From the NCBI GenBank assembly GCA_964599655.1, contig CAZRGV010000021.1, positions 1-59,069 on the forward strand: a stretch of DNA of 59,069 nucleotides, read 5' to 3'. The DNA is from CAZRGV01 sp964599655. Lineage in GTDB: Bacteria; Planctomycetota; Planctomycetia; Isosphaerales; Isosphaeraceae. The translations under genes were made by a program, and so were the position numbers. This document shows positions 8,157 through 17,155 of this stretch, one piece after another (positions within the stretch are counted from its first letter, which is position 1; the number at the start of each line of letters is the position of its first letter). The notes under the pieces were generated by a model. It made no database searches, had not been told where the DNA came from, and saw only the letters and a program-made list of their open reading frames with translations.

Positions 8157-10247
8157 TCAGTTCTTCGAGCCGGTCAGTTCCTTGAGAAGGTTCTCGGCCT
8201 GGTAGATCGACTTGAGGGCCTCGACGATGCCTCGGGAGTCGACGGAGACGGCGCGTGCGAGCTTATCGTCGTAGCCGAAGTCGAGTACCAGGGAGTGAAT
8301 GTTGCCGTCGAAGATGAGGCCGACGACGCGGCCCTCGCGATCGACGACGGGGCTTCCGGAGTTACCGCCGATGATGTCGGCCGTCGAGACGAAGTTCAGC
8401 GGCGTCTTGAGGTCGAGGTGACCGGAGCGCTTCGCCGTGAACCAGCTTTCGGGCAGCTTGTAAGGCTCTTCGTTGCCGTGGGCGGCGGCGTGCTCGAAGG
8501 CGCCGCCGATGGTCGTGTAAGGCGGAATGAACTTGCCGTCGAGCTCGTAGCCCTTGACGGTGCCGAAGGCGAGCCGGAGGGTGAAGGTCGCGTCCGGGTA
8601 GACCGAGTCTCCCTGGTCCTCGAAGAGGGCCTTGGCGATCCGGCCGTACTGCGACGATTCGACTCCATCGACCTCGTCTTCGCGAATCTTCCGGAGTCTT
8701 CGAGCGTCGGCGTCGACCGCCAGGGCCAGCTTGATCATGGGGTCGTCGGAGGCGGCGACGGCCTGGGTGCCTCCCTGAACGAGCTTGCGGCGCACCTCGA
8801 CATCGGCCAGTTTGGAGCCTTCGACGAGCGAGTTGGCGACCTCGGCGGGGTCGCGGCCCCGAAGGACACGCTCGAGGATCGGGTCGTCAGGCGTCAGGTT
8901 CTTCCAGTAGGCGAGCGAGTGGGCGAGCTTGGCCTTCTCGAATTCGGGGTAAATGGGGGCGGAGGAGTAGAGGGCCAGCTCCAGGGAGCGTCGGGCCGAG
9001 TCGCGATACTCGCGGAGACGTTCCTCATTGGGTTTGGTGTCTTCCTCAACGAGTCGCACGATGGTGCGTGCGATCTGGAAGAGTTCGGAGTCGAAGGCGA
9101 CTCCTCGCTCAATCAGGTTGTAGGGCTTGAGGATCTGGGCCGCGATCTTCTCGGCCTCGGCAATCCTATCCCAGGCGTCGCCGTAAGCCTTTTGGCGCTC
9201 GGGATTGGCGGCGATTCGCTTGCGAAGGGCGGCTTCCTGGTCGGCCTTGCGGCGCAGGAATTCCTCGTCCTTCAGGCCGGCGAGTCCGCCGGTTCGCGCC
9301 TTGAGGCTATTCTGAATGCCGAAGAGGTACTCCTTGGCTTGCCTGGCCTGCTCGGGGCCACGGGCCGAGTATTGCTGAAGGAACTGCTCGCGGTCCTTGA
9401 GAAAGTCGAGGATCCAGGGGAAGCCGGTGTCTCGGAGGTATTCGAGGTGGGCCAGCGTGTTGAGCCGGCTGGTGCGGCCGGGGTTGCCGATCACGAAGAC
9501 GAGGTCGCCGTCCCGCGTGCCGTTGGGGCTCCAGGTCAGGTAATGCTCGATCTTGGCGGGCTTGCCGTTCTCGTAGGCGCGGAAGAAGCAGACGTCGAGG
9601 TCGTACCGGGGATACTCGAAGTTGTCGGGGTCGCCACCGAAGAAGGCGATGTCGAACTCGGGGGCGAAGACGAGCCGGACGTCGGTGTAAACCTTGTAGG
9701 TGTAAAGGTGGTACTGGCCTCCTTGATAGAGTTTGACGACGTCGCTGCGGAGGCCGGTCTTCTCCTGCGATTGCTTCTCGATGCGGGCCATGGCCTTGCG
9801 ACGGGCGATCTCGGCGTCGGCGTCGCTGAGGCCGGGCTTGACTTCGGCGTTGACCTGACCGGTGACATCCTGGATGTCGACGAGCACGTTCAATTCGAGG
9901 TCGAGCGCCCTGACCTCCTCGTCGAGGGTTCGGGCGTGGAAGCCGGTCTTGTAGTAATCGCGTTCTGGTGTGCTAATCTTTTGAAGCGTGTCGGCGCCGA
10001 CGTGGTGGTTGGTCATCACCAGGCCGTTGGGCGAGACGAACGAGCCCGATCCGCCGCTATTGAACCGGACGGCGGATTTCTGGATGTGCTCGATCCATGG
10101 CTTCGAGGGAGAAAAGCCGTACTTTTCCTTCAAGGTCTTGAGTGGCAGGTTGTTGAAGACCCACATTCCCTCATCGGCGATCACGTTGCCTCCGCAGAGA
10201 AAAGCGGCCAGAACGGCCAGTGAGCTGAGTCGACGTCGAATGATCAT
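8157..10247 (-). CDS. S46-family dipeptidyl-peptidase (DPP7/DPP11-like)
   Basis: The 696-residue product matches the S46 serine peptidase family in length and motifs. It has a signal peptide (hydrophobic core near residues 8-20). TNHHVG holds the catalytic histidine near residues 81-82, FGGDPDNFEYPRYDLD the aspartate, and GGNSGSP the nucleophilic serine near residue 630. After the serine it has FDGN, as I recall the glycine-type DPP7 pattern for hydrophobic P1 residues rather than the arginine of Asp/Glu-specific DPP11; this subtype call is tentative. The start at 10247 follows GGGAGAG at good spacing. S46 enzymes release dipeptides from peptide N-termini in the periplasm. The OPT transporter gene upstream on the same strand could import such products. 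Confidence 0.9.
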   Translation of the reverse strand: MIIRRRLSSLAVLAAFLCGGNVIADEGMWVFNNLPLKTLKEKYGFSPSKPWIEHIQKSAVRFNSGGSGSFVSPNGLVMTNHHVGADTLQKISTPERDYYKTGFHARTLDEEVRALDLELNVLVDIQDVTGQVNAEVKPGLSDADAEIARRKAMARIEKQSQEKTGLRSDVVKLYQGGQYHLYTYKVYTDVRLVFAPEFDIAFFGGDPDNFEYPRYDLDVCFFRAYENGKPAKIEHYLTWSPNGTRDGDLVFVIGNPGRTSRLNTLAHLEYLRDTGFPWILDFLKDREQFLQQYSARGPEQARQAKEYLFGIQNSLKARTGGLAGLKDEEFLRRKADQEAALRKRIAANPERQKAYGDAWDRIAEAEKIAAQILKPYNLIERGVAFDSELFQIARTIVRLVEEDTKPNEERLREYRDSARRSLELALYSSAPIYPEFEKAKLAHSLAYWKNLTPDDPILERVLRGRDPAEVANSLVEGSKLADVEVRRKLVQGGTQAVAASDDPMIKLALAVDADARRLRKIREDEVDGVESSQYGRIAKALFEDQGDSVYPDATFTLRLAFGTVKGYELDGKFIPPYTTIGGAFEHAAAHGNEEPYKLPESWFTAKRSGHLDLKTPLNFVSTADIIGGNSGSPVVDREGRVVGLIFDGNIHSLVLDFGYDDKLARAVSVDSRGIVEALKSIYQAENLLKELTGSKN

Positions 10248-10381
10248 GAAGGTCTCTCCCAGATTGTCGAGCCGCAGAGCGCGGGTGGAACGAAGTGTGT
10301 TGCGCGAATCGGTGCGGTTCACGATGCCCGGTGTTGCGTGACGCCGCGAGGATGCTTGTTCGAAGGGGCACCTTCGGGGCG

Positions 10382-12859
10382 CTAGGAGGGTTCGATCGGG
10401 GCCCCGGCGACTTCTCCCTCGCGGGAGAGGTCGGGAGTCGGCCCTCCGATCTGTTCCGCGGGCGACGGTTTGCGCAGGCCGACCCAGAGCAGGGCGAGGA
10501 TGAGGACGGAGAAGGCCGCGACCGAAGGCCAGTGCCGCTCCCGCCAAGCTCGGCGGAAGAACCGACGGCCCAGGTCGAGCGCGCTGCCGGCCTCGACCCG
10601 GGCGATGGCCTTGCCCGACTCATCCACGAGGTAGTCCCCTTCGATGTCGTTCCCTTCGGGCTTGGTGAGGTGCCAGAGTTTGAATTCCTTGCCATCGGGG
10701 CCCGGCTTTGTCTCCTCCAGCGTGGCGACATCGGCCCTGGAGACGGGGAGATCCTCGGTCGAGTAGTAATTGACCGTCGGGACCAGGACGGCGAGCAGAG
10801 CGATCAGGATGCCGGCGATCGAGCCGCCGGCGATCAGGCCACTGGACATGAGCACGGCGGGGCTGGAGTCGGATTCCTCGGGGGTCATCTTGCGGGATCG
10901 ATCAACAACCGCGCGAACGAGGCCGCCGCAGAAGATCGGCACCGTGGTCGAGAGCGGCAGGTAAACACCGACCGCGAAGGCCAGGGCGGAGACGCCGGTC
11001 AGTTGCACCACGATGGCGAGAAACGCGCCGAGGACGACGAGCACCCAGGGGAGTTCCTTGGTCATGATACCGTCGATGATGACGGCGAAGAGGGCCGGCT
11101 GGGGCGGGTTGAACTTCTCGGCCTCGGAGCCGTCGGGGCGTCGGGTGACGATGCCGCCGATGCCGGGATCGACGCGGTACTTTGCCTGGCCGGAATCGGG
11201 ATCGACGAGGTAACGACCGGGTTTCGCCTCGGCGGTGGCCTTCGAGACCCACCAGACCTTATAGGACTTGCCGTCGGGGCCGGTTTCCGACGTGGTCAGG
11301 TCGGCGACAGGGGCCTTGACGGTTGGCAAGTATTGAGGGTCGGGCGTGACGTCGGTGTAGACGCTGTTGAGGAGCAGGAGCGTGAAGCCGATGAAGACGG
11401 CCGAGCTGATGGCTCCGGCCAGGATGGCGAGCTGCTGGGCCCTGGGCGTGGCGCCGACGAGGTGGCCGGTCTTGAGGTCTTGCGAGGTCGTGCCGCCGTT
11501 GGACGAGGCGATGCAAACGATGGCGGCGATCGAGAGGGCCGCGACGCGGTATTGCTCGCCAATCCAGCCCAGAATGACGAAGATCAAGCAGGTCAGCAGC
11601 AAGGTGGCAATCGTCATGCCCGAGATCGGGTTGCTGGATGAGCCGATTTCGCCGGTCAGTCGAGAGCTGACCGTGACGAACAGGAAACCGAACAGGAGAA
11701 TCATGCCCGCGCCGACGATCCGGCCGGCGAGATTCGTGGGGATCAAGTGCGAGCTGGCGATGGCCGCAACGAGTGCGAGCGACCCGACCCCAACGACCCA
11801 GAAGGGTAGATCCCGGCTGGTGCGACCAGCCTCTTCGCCGGCGGTCTTGCCAATTCCGTTGCCGGAGCGGAGGTCGCGAAGGCCGCCGGTGATGCCGGCG
11901 AGAATCAAGGGCAAGGCGCGGATCATGCTGATGATGCCGCCCGCAGCGACGGCTCCGGCGCCGATGTAACGGACGTAACTCGAATAAATCTGCCCGGTGC
12001 TCATCCGAGAGACCGGCACCGTGCCTGGGGCGAGCGGCTGGGGTGAGAGGCTTCCAAAGTAGGCGATGGCGGGTGTCAGCACGAGGGCCGCGAGAATGCC
12101 GCCGCCGACCATGATCGAGGCGGTCCTCGTGCCGATGATGTAACCGACTCCGAGCAGGGCCGGCGAGACTTCACCAGTAAAGACGGCCTTCTCGTATCCC
12201 TTGATGCCGGTGATGGCGTGTTCGGGCTCCTTGGGCCAGAGGCGGAAGGCTTCCATCAAGGTTTGATAGACGAACGCGAGACCGAAGCCGGTGAAGACGG
12301 TCTTGGCGCTCGATCCGCCCTGCTCGCCGACGATGAGGATCTTGGCGCAGGCGGTTCCCTCGGGGTAGGGGAGCGTGCCGTGCTGCTTGACGATGAAGGC
12401 GCGTCGCAAGGGGATCATCATCAGGATGCCGAGGATGCCCCCGAGCACCGAGACCATCATGACGCGCGTCGGCTCCATGTCGTAGCCGAGGATCATGAGG
12501 GCGGGCATCGTCGCCCCGACGCCGAAGGCGATCGACTCGCCGGCCGAACCGGCCGTCTGAACGATGTTGTTCTCGAGGATCGAGGCGCGTCGGGTGTTGA
12601 ACGCCTTCGAGAAGGCGCGAAAGATCGTGATCGAGAGGACGGCCACGGGAATCGAGGCCGAGACCGTCATGCCGACCTTGAGGAACAAGTAGAGCGACGA
12701 CGCGCCGAAGATAATGCCGAGCCCCGAGCCGAGAAGCACGGCGGACCATGTCAACTCGGGAAGCTTGACGAAATCAGGGACATAGGGATGAAACGTCGAT
12801 GGCGACGACTTGGGGGAATCGCCTTGCAACTCGGGCTCTGGCGTCGGATCGACCGACAT
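10382..12859 (-). CDS. OPT-family oligopeptide/metal transporter with duplicated soluble insert
   Basis: This 825-residue membrane protein belongs to the oligopeptide transporter (OPT) family. The N-terminal part has ELTWSAVLLGSGLGIIFGAS and the conserved LPYPEGTACAKIL segment; STTVPIFCGGLVRAVVDRS occurs later. It is longer than usual bacterial OPT proteins, largely because of two related soluble inserts at residues 525-566 and 716-758, each following a membrane helix and sharing PGPDGK/GPDGK, K-x-W, YLVD and SGxA positions. The start at 12859 has AGGAAAGG upstream; the reading frame runs 28 codons further but that part is basic and proline-rich. OPT proteins import peptides or metal chelates by proton symport. 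The neighbouring S46 peptidase suggests a peptide-use pair. Confidence 0.88.
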   Translation of the reverse strand: MSVDPTPEPELQGDSPKSSPSTFHPYVPDFVKLPELTWSAVLLGSGLGIIFGASSLYLFLKVGMTVSASIPVAVLSITIFRAFSKAFNTRRASILENNIVQTAGSAGESIAFGVGATMPALMILGYDMEPTRVMMVSVLGGILGILMMIPLRRAFIVKQHGTLPYPEGTACAKILIVGEQGGSSAKTVFTGFGLAFVYQTLMEAFRLWPKEPEHAITGIKGYEKAVFTGEVSPALLGVGYIIGTRTASIMVGGGILAALVLTPAIAYFGSLSPQPLAPGTVPVSRMSTGQIYSSYVRYIGAGAVAAGGIISMIRALPLILAGITGGLRDLRSGNGIGKTAGEEAGRTSRDLPFWVVGVGSLALVAAIASSHLIPTNLAGRIVGAGMILLFGFLFVTVSSRLTGEIGSSSNPISGMTIATLLLTCLIFVILGWIGEQYRVAALSIAAIVCIASSNGGTTSQDLKTGHLVGATPRAQQLAILAGAISSAVFIGFTLLLLNSVYTDVTPDPQYLPTVKAPVADLTTSETGPDGKSYKVWWVSKATAEAKPGRYLVDPDSGQAKYRVDPGIGGIVTRRPDGSEAEKFNPPQPALFAVIIDGIMTKELPWVLVVLGAFLAIVVQLTGVSALAFAVGVYLPLSTTVPIFCGGLVRAVVDRSRKMTPEESDSSPAVLMSSGLIAGGSIAGILIALLAVLVPTVNYYSTEDLPVSRADVATLEETKPGPDGKEFKLWHLTKPEGNDIEGDYLVDESGKAIARVEAGSALDLGRRFFRRAWRERHWPSVAAFSVLILALLWVGLRKPSPAEQIGGPTPDLSREGEVAGAPIEPS

Positions 12860-13128
12860 CGCCTTTCCTCCCGTCCTGACCTTGGGTGGGGCCGAGGCGG
12901 ATCGCTTCGGACGTGGTGGTCTCTGGAGCGTCGCCCGGGTCAACGGCCCGACTGGGCGGAACCGGGCGTCTCGAGAGGATGCCGCCGATCGGTGACACGA
13001 CGGCCATGAGTTGGGCCGCCGCGCGACCTTAACACCTTACCCACAAACGCGGAGTCCGCAAGCCCCCGGCGACGTCGCGGGGGGCGCCCGCGGCACGGAC
13101 GGACCAGCCATCCGTGTCCCCGGAGCGG

Positions 13129-13764
13129 TCAGCGTGACAGGGCCGAGGAGCGAACCTCATTGCGTTGATGGTAGAGATCCGACAGCCGGTCGACGATTTG
13201 GCGGAGGACGTCGAGGGGAGACTGCGAGGCGTCGACTTCGCAGATCAGGTCGGGGTCGTAGAAGCTGAGGGTCTGGAAGGTCTCTTCGTAGTAGGTCTTC
13301 AAGCGGCGCTGGATGACCTCCTCGTTGATGTCGTCGAGGCGGTTTTCGCGAAGGGCGCGGGCGCGGAGGCGTTCCTTGGCCTTTTCGGTGTCGCTGATGT
13401 TCAGGTGGAAGATCTGGATGACGTCGAGCACATTGTCGAGGCGTTCGGCCTGGGCGTAGTTTCGGGGGAGGCCGTCGAGCACGAGGGTATGCACGCCGGG
13501 CAGAAGCAGTTCCTGAAGCTCGAGGATCTTGATGTACCGCTCCCAGATGCGGACGGTCAGGTCGTCGGGAACGAGGGCGCCTTGCGAGGTATAGTGGACG
13601 ACTTCGCGACCGAGCTCGCCCCACTTGGGGAGTTTGCGAAAGATATCGCCGCAGGAGACGTGGACAAGGTCGGGAAGCTGGCCAAGGACGGCTCCCTGGG
13701 TGCCCTTGCCGCTGCCAGGCATCCCGAACAGGAGAATCGTGCGGTACTTCGACCCTTTGAGCAT
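13129..13764 (-). CDS. Adenylate-kinase-like nucleoside monophosphate kinase
   Basis: The 211-residue protein has a Walker A loop GMPGSGKGTQ at residues 14-23, the DGLPRN motif that contacts the base and phosphates, and a RLDDINEEVIQRRLKTY segment matching the R-x-DD...RL pattern of adenylate kinases. The LID region is short, with no zinc cysteines. It would transfer phosphate between ATP and a nucleoside monophosphate, probably AMP, in the cytoplasm. Start at 13764 has GTGAGG a few bases upstream. It is divergent from the histidine phosphatase gene. The short LID and the lack of the usual secY/rpl neighbourhood leave open that it is a second, divergent paralog, so I give no symbol. Confidence 0.8.
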   Translation of the reverse strand: MLKGSKYRTILLFGMPGSGKGTQGAVLGQLPDLVHVSCGDIFRKLPKWGELGREVVHYTSQGALVPDDLTVRIWERYIKILELQELLLPGVHTLVLDGLPRNYAQAERLDNVLDVIQIFHLNISDTEKAKERLRARALRENRLDDINEEVIQRRLKTYYEETFQTLSFYDPDLICEVDASQSPLDVLRQIVDRLSDLYHQRNEVRSSALSR

Positions 13765-14026
13765 GACGCGGCCTCACGGATTGGGAGGGGGAGAGGGTGC
13801 GGCCGAGCCAGGCCGCGATCCAGGTCGACAGGTTATCATGAGGTCGGGGCTCGACCTGGGCAACCCCGTTGGAGCGGATCCGTTCCGATGGGCAAGGTCG
13901 TCTTCGACCCCGTGCCAGTGTACCGGATCGAGTCGAGTGTGTGCAAAACTCTTGGGGAACCGACGCGCGTCGACGTCCCGGGACGGGTCCGGATTTTGAA
14001 CCGAAACCTTGAGGAGTGAGTCGATT

Positions 14027-14695
14027 TTGGAGACGAGAATTCTGTTATTGCGTCATGCCGAGACGGCGGCCCCCGACCGATTTCATGGGGCCGAGTCGGA
14101 TGTGGGCCTGGGAGAGCGAGGGGTCCGGCAAGCCGAGAACGCGGCCCGTTTTCTGGCCCTCGCGAAGCCCGAGGCGGTCTATTGCTCGGGGATGCGGCGC
14201 GCGTTGGAAACGGCCCGTCCCATCGCCCAGGGCCTGGGGCTGGAGCCGCGCGTCATCCCGGAACTGCACGAGCGCCGGATGGGCCCACTGAGCGGGGCGC
14301 TTCGGCAAGACGGATGGGCCATCTATGAGGCGACCAAGGCCCAGTGGATGGCCGGCGAACTGGATGCGACGCACGAAGGGGGCGAGTCGTTCGTCATGAT
14401 TCGGGACCGGGTTGTGCCGCGTATTCAAGAAATCGCCGACCGGCACGAAGGAAAAACGGTCGTCGTCGTGGCGCACGGCGTGGTGATCCGCGTGCTGCTG
14501 TCGAGCCTGCTGGACGGCTCCGGCCCGCACGAGTTCGGCCTCTTCGGAATCGATTTCGTGGCGGTCAACGACCTGCGACGCCGCGACCATCGCTGGGAGG
14601 CCGCCGCGACGAACCTGCCGGCCGATCAATGGATCGAATTGACGAGATCCAGGGATGACGCTGGGTTCCGTACCCGTCGAGCGAGGCCCGACTGA
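14027..14695 (+). CDS. Histidine phosphatase (phosphoglycerate-mutase fold)
   Basis: This 222-residue protein has the LLLRHAET signature of the branch-1 histidine phosphatase superfamily near its N-terminus, with the catalytic histidine in RHAE. SGMRRALETA, HERRMGPLSG and VVVAHGVVIRVLL give the remaining phosphate-pocket residues, including the second histidine. The start is taken as the TTG at 14027 because GAGGAG lies 10 bases upstream; an in-frame TTG six codons earlier overlaps that site. Members include cofactor-dependent phosphoglycerate mutases, cobalamin-pathway phosphatases and general phosphatases, and the substrate cannot be told here. It is followed by rsmD on the same strand after 121 bp. 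Confidence 0.82.
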   Translation: METRILLLRHAETAAPDRFHGAESDVGLGERGVRQAENAARFLALAKPEAVYCSGMRRALETARPIAQGLGLEPRVIPELHERRMGPLSGALRQDGWAIYEATKAQWMAGELDATHEGGESFVMIRDRVVPRIQEIADRHEGKTVVVVAHGVVIRVLLSSLLDGSGPHEFGLFGIDFVAVNDLRRRDHRWEAAATNLPADQWIELTRSRDDAGFRTRRARPD

Positions 14696-14816
14696 CCGGT
14701 TGTGCACGGTAGGAACGGGTGATTGGGCCGTCGCTCCACCGCGATTGTCCTCGCCGGTTCGCGGCGGATGGCAACTCTTGGTATAATGCGATGACTCTCG
14801 AAAAGGGGTCGCCACC

Positions 14817-15404
14817 ATGCGGATCATCGCCGGGCAGCGTCGAGGGCATAAGTTCGAAGGTCCGGCGGATCGCCATACCCGTCCGACCAGCGACCTTGTG
14901 CGGGAGTCGATCTTCAACATTCTGGGCGATCGGATCGAGGATTGCATCGTCTACGATCTGTTCGCCGGCACCGGGGCGCTCGGGCTGGAAGCCCTGAGCC
15001 GGGGCGCGAGCCGGGCGGTGTTCGTCGAAATTGACCGTGAGACAGCCTCGTTGATCCGGCGCAACCTGGCCACGTTGCGCTACCAGGACCGGGCCGCCGT
15101 GGTCACGGGCGACGCCTACCGCTGGCTGCGGAACTTTACGCCTCTCGATGACACGCCCGTGGTGTTCTTCCTCGACCCGCCGTACCGGGAATTTCAGAAC
15201 CATCCGAAGCGCTTCGCCACGGCTCTGGCGGAGCTGATTGGCCGGTTGCCCGATGGCTCGACGCTGGTCGTCGAGTATCCCGACAAGCTCGAGACCGAGG
15301 TGCTGCCCGACCCTGAGCTTTGGGACCTCCGTCGTTATGGCGGCACTCGGGTCGCGATCCGAACGATCGGCGAGGTGGAATCGAGCCTCGAGCCAACGAA
15401 CTGA
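14817..15404 (+). CDS. rsmD: 16S rRNA (guanine(966)-N2)-methyltransferase RsmD
   Basis: The 195-residue length and motif order match RsmD. MRIIAGQRRG opens the protein, RPTSDLVRESIFNIL follows (the typical RPT..VRE.LFN block), then the SAM-binding YDLFAGTGALGLEAL with SRGA after it, and the catalytic FLDPPY (DPPY) motif near residue 120. It methylates N2 of G966 in helix 31 of 16S rRNA during small-subunit assembly. The ATG at 14817 has AAAAGGGG upstream. The downstream gene is a tRNA-processing-type nucleotidyltransferase, so an RNA-maturation pair is plausible, although an assembly gap lies between them. Confidence 0.93.
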   Translation: MRIIAGQRRGHKFEGPADRHTRPTSDLVRESIFNILGDRIEDCIVYDLFAGTGALGLEALSRGASRAVFVEIDRETASLIRRNLATLRYQDRAAVVTGDAYRWLRNFTPLDDTPVVFFLDPPYREFQNHPKRFATALAELIGRLPDGSTLVVEYPDKLETEVLPDPELWDLRRYGGTRVAIRTIGEVESSLEPTN

Positions 15405-15441
15405 AGATTCGGGTTCCTTCCAGTCTCGGCGGTTCTACCGG

Positions 15442-15451
15442 NNNNNNNNNN
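15442..15451. other. Assembly gap (10 Ns)
   Basis: Ten undetermined bases sit 12 bases before the ATG of the nucleotidyltransferase gene. They hide its ribosome-binding region, and the true gap size may differ. This warns that bases nearby may have low coverage. Confidence 0.99.
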
Positions 15452-15463
15452 TAACGTTTCGCC

Positions 15464-16825
15464 ATGACAGACATTCGCCGAGAGTTCGCGACCGAGGTTG
15501 TGGCCCGCCTTCGCGAGGCGGGCTTTCAGGCGTTCTGGGCGGGCGGTTGCGTGCGAGACCTGATCCTGGGTCTCGACCCGACGGATTATGACGTGGCGAC
15601 GGACGCGACGCCCGAACAGGTGATGCGGCTGTTTCGGCGGACGGTGCCGGTCGGTGTCAGCTTTGGCGTCGTGCGCGTGCTCGGGCCTCGGGGGGCCGGC
15701 GAGGTCGAGGTGGCCACGTTTCGGAGTGATGGCGCGTAGCTCGACGGCCGGCATCCGTCGTCGGTGACGTTCGGCTCGGCCGAGGCGGATGCCTCGCGCC
15801 GGGACTTCACCATTAACGGCATGTTTTTCGACCCGCTTTCGGGGCAGGTGATCGACTACGTTGGTGGCCGGAAGGACCTGGAGGCTCGCGTCTTGCGAGC
15901 GATCGGCACGCCCTCGGAGCGGTTTGCCGAGGACAAGCTCCGATTGCTCCGCGCCGTGCGGTTCGCGGCCCGCTTCGACCTAACGCTCGACCCCGCCACG
16001 AAAGCATCCCTGGTCGCCATGGCCTCGCAGGTTCGGGTCGTGGCGGCTGAACGGATCGCGCAGGAACTGCGGCGGATGCTGGTGCATCCCAGCCGTGCGC
16101 GAGGTCTCGACCTGGCTTTTGAAACCGGGCTTGTGGCGGCGATTCTGCCCGACCTGGTCCCGATGAAGGGCCTGCGGCAGGATAAGCCGAGGCAACCCGG
16201 CGGCGACCTCTGGGATCACACGTTGTTAGTACTGGAATGTCTACCGGCGGAACCGAGTTTTCCGCTGGCCTTCGCGGCCTTGCTGCACGACGTCGGCAAG
16301 CCCTTGACGAAGGGACGGAAGGACGGTCGCGTGACGTTTCACAACCACGAGATCGTCGGGCGGCGGATCGCGGAGACGATCTGCCGTCAGTTGAAGCTAG
16401 CCAACGCCGAGCGCGACCGCGTCTGCTGGCTGGTGGAGTATCACCAGTATCTTGGCGAAGCGAAAGAGCTTCGCGAGTCGAACCTCAAGCGCATGCTAGC
16501 CTCGCCGGGCATCGAGGAGTTGCTGGCGCTTCATCGCGCCGACGCCCTGGCTTCGACCGGCGACGCCAGCCAGGTCGACTACTGCGAGTGGTATCTGAAG
16601 AGCCAGCCCCAGGGGCCGATCAACCCGCCTCCGTTGCTGACGGGGCACGACCTGCAAAAGCGCCTGGGCCTGGAACCTGGCCCGCACTTCAAGGATCTGC
16701 TCGAACAGGTTCGAGAGGCCCAGCTCAGTCGATTGATCCACAGCAAGGCGGAAGCGCTCGAGTGGCTCGAACGAACGCTGGCGGAGAACGCACGACGAGA
16801 ATCGGCGACGGGGCAGGGCATGTGA
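15464..16825 (+). pseudogene. CCA-adding enzyme / poly(A) polymerase-family protein, interrupted by one TAG
   Basis: Two open frames (15464-15739 and from 15764) are in the same frame and together give a 453-codon class II nucleotidyltransferase. The N-terminal part has FWAGGCVRDLILG and PTDYDVATDA (catalytic Asp pair); the C-terminal part has RRDFTINGMFF, RAVRFAARFDL and an HD-type domain (LLHDVGKP). The only break is codon 92, TAG at 15737-15739, where family members usually have tyrosine in RSDGxY-DGR. A single base change from TAC would explain it. A downstream restart would lack the catalytic aspartates. Since CCA repair is normally essential, a consensus error near the assembly gap is more likely than true loss. 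Whether it is a CCA-adding enzyme or poly(A) polymerase I cannot settle. Confidence 0.85.
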
Positions 16826-17155
16826 GACCGCGTCCTTGCGGCCTTCACGGACCCGACTGCTGATCCTGGATCAGGAGATTCTTCATTCTTCTGGACTTCG
16901 ATCCACGATGCCAAACGCGAGCGGGTTGGCAACCGCGGGGCCGCGCCGCCGATGAGGAGCAACACCATGCCAAGCATCGAGGGGGACCCCTCGATCTTGT
17001 CGGCGATGGGCTCGAGGAACGTGGGACTTTCGTTCAGAGCCGCCCCGATGAGGAGAGATGTCTGGTCGATCGCTCGGTCAGGCTCCCTTTCGGAACGGCC
17101 CCGGACACCCTTCGAAATCGCCCTGGGGAAAGTCAACGGGTTCCTTCGGACGCCG
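16826..17155. other. Convergent intergenic stretch, 330 bp
   Basis: It lies between the nucleotidyltransferase gene and argG, which converge. Frames overlapping it are arginine/serine-rich and unconvincing. I see a CCTTCG direct repeat but no clear terminator. Confidence 0.45.

Noticed and set aside
8295..10223. 642-codon open frame on the plus strand
   Set aside because: It is exactly antisense to the S46 peptidase gene and is rich in Val, Glu, Gly and Asp as a mirror of GC-rich codon bias. It has no motif.
15737..15739. TAG read as a recoded amino acid
   Set aside because: Other genes in the window end in TAG, and no pyrrolysine or suppressor genes are visible. The simpler explanation is a single-base error or mutation.
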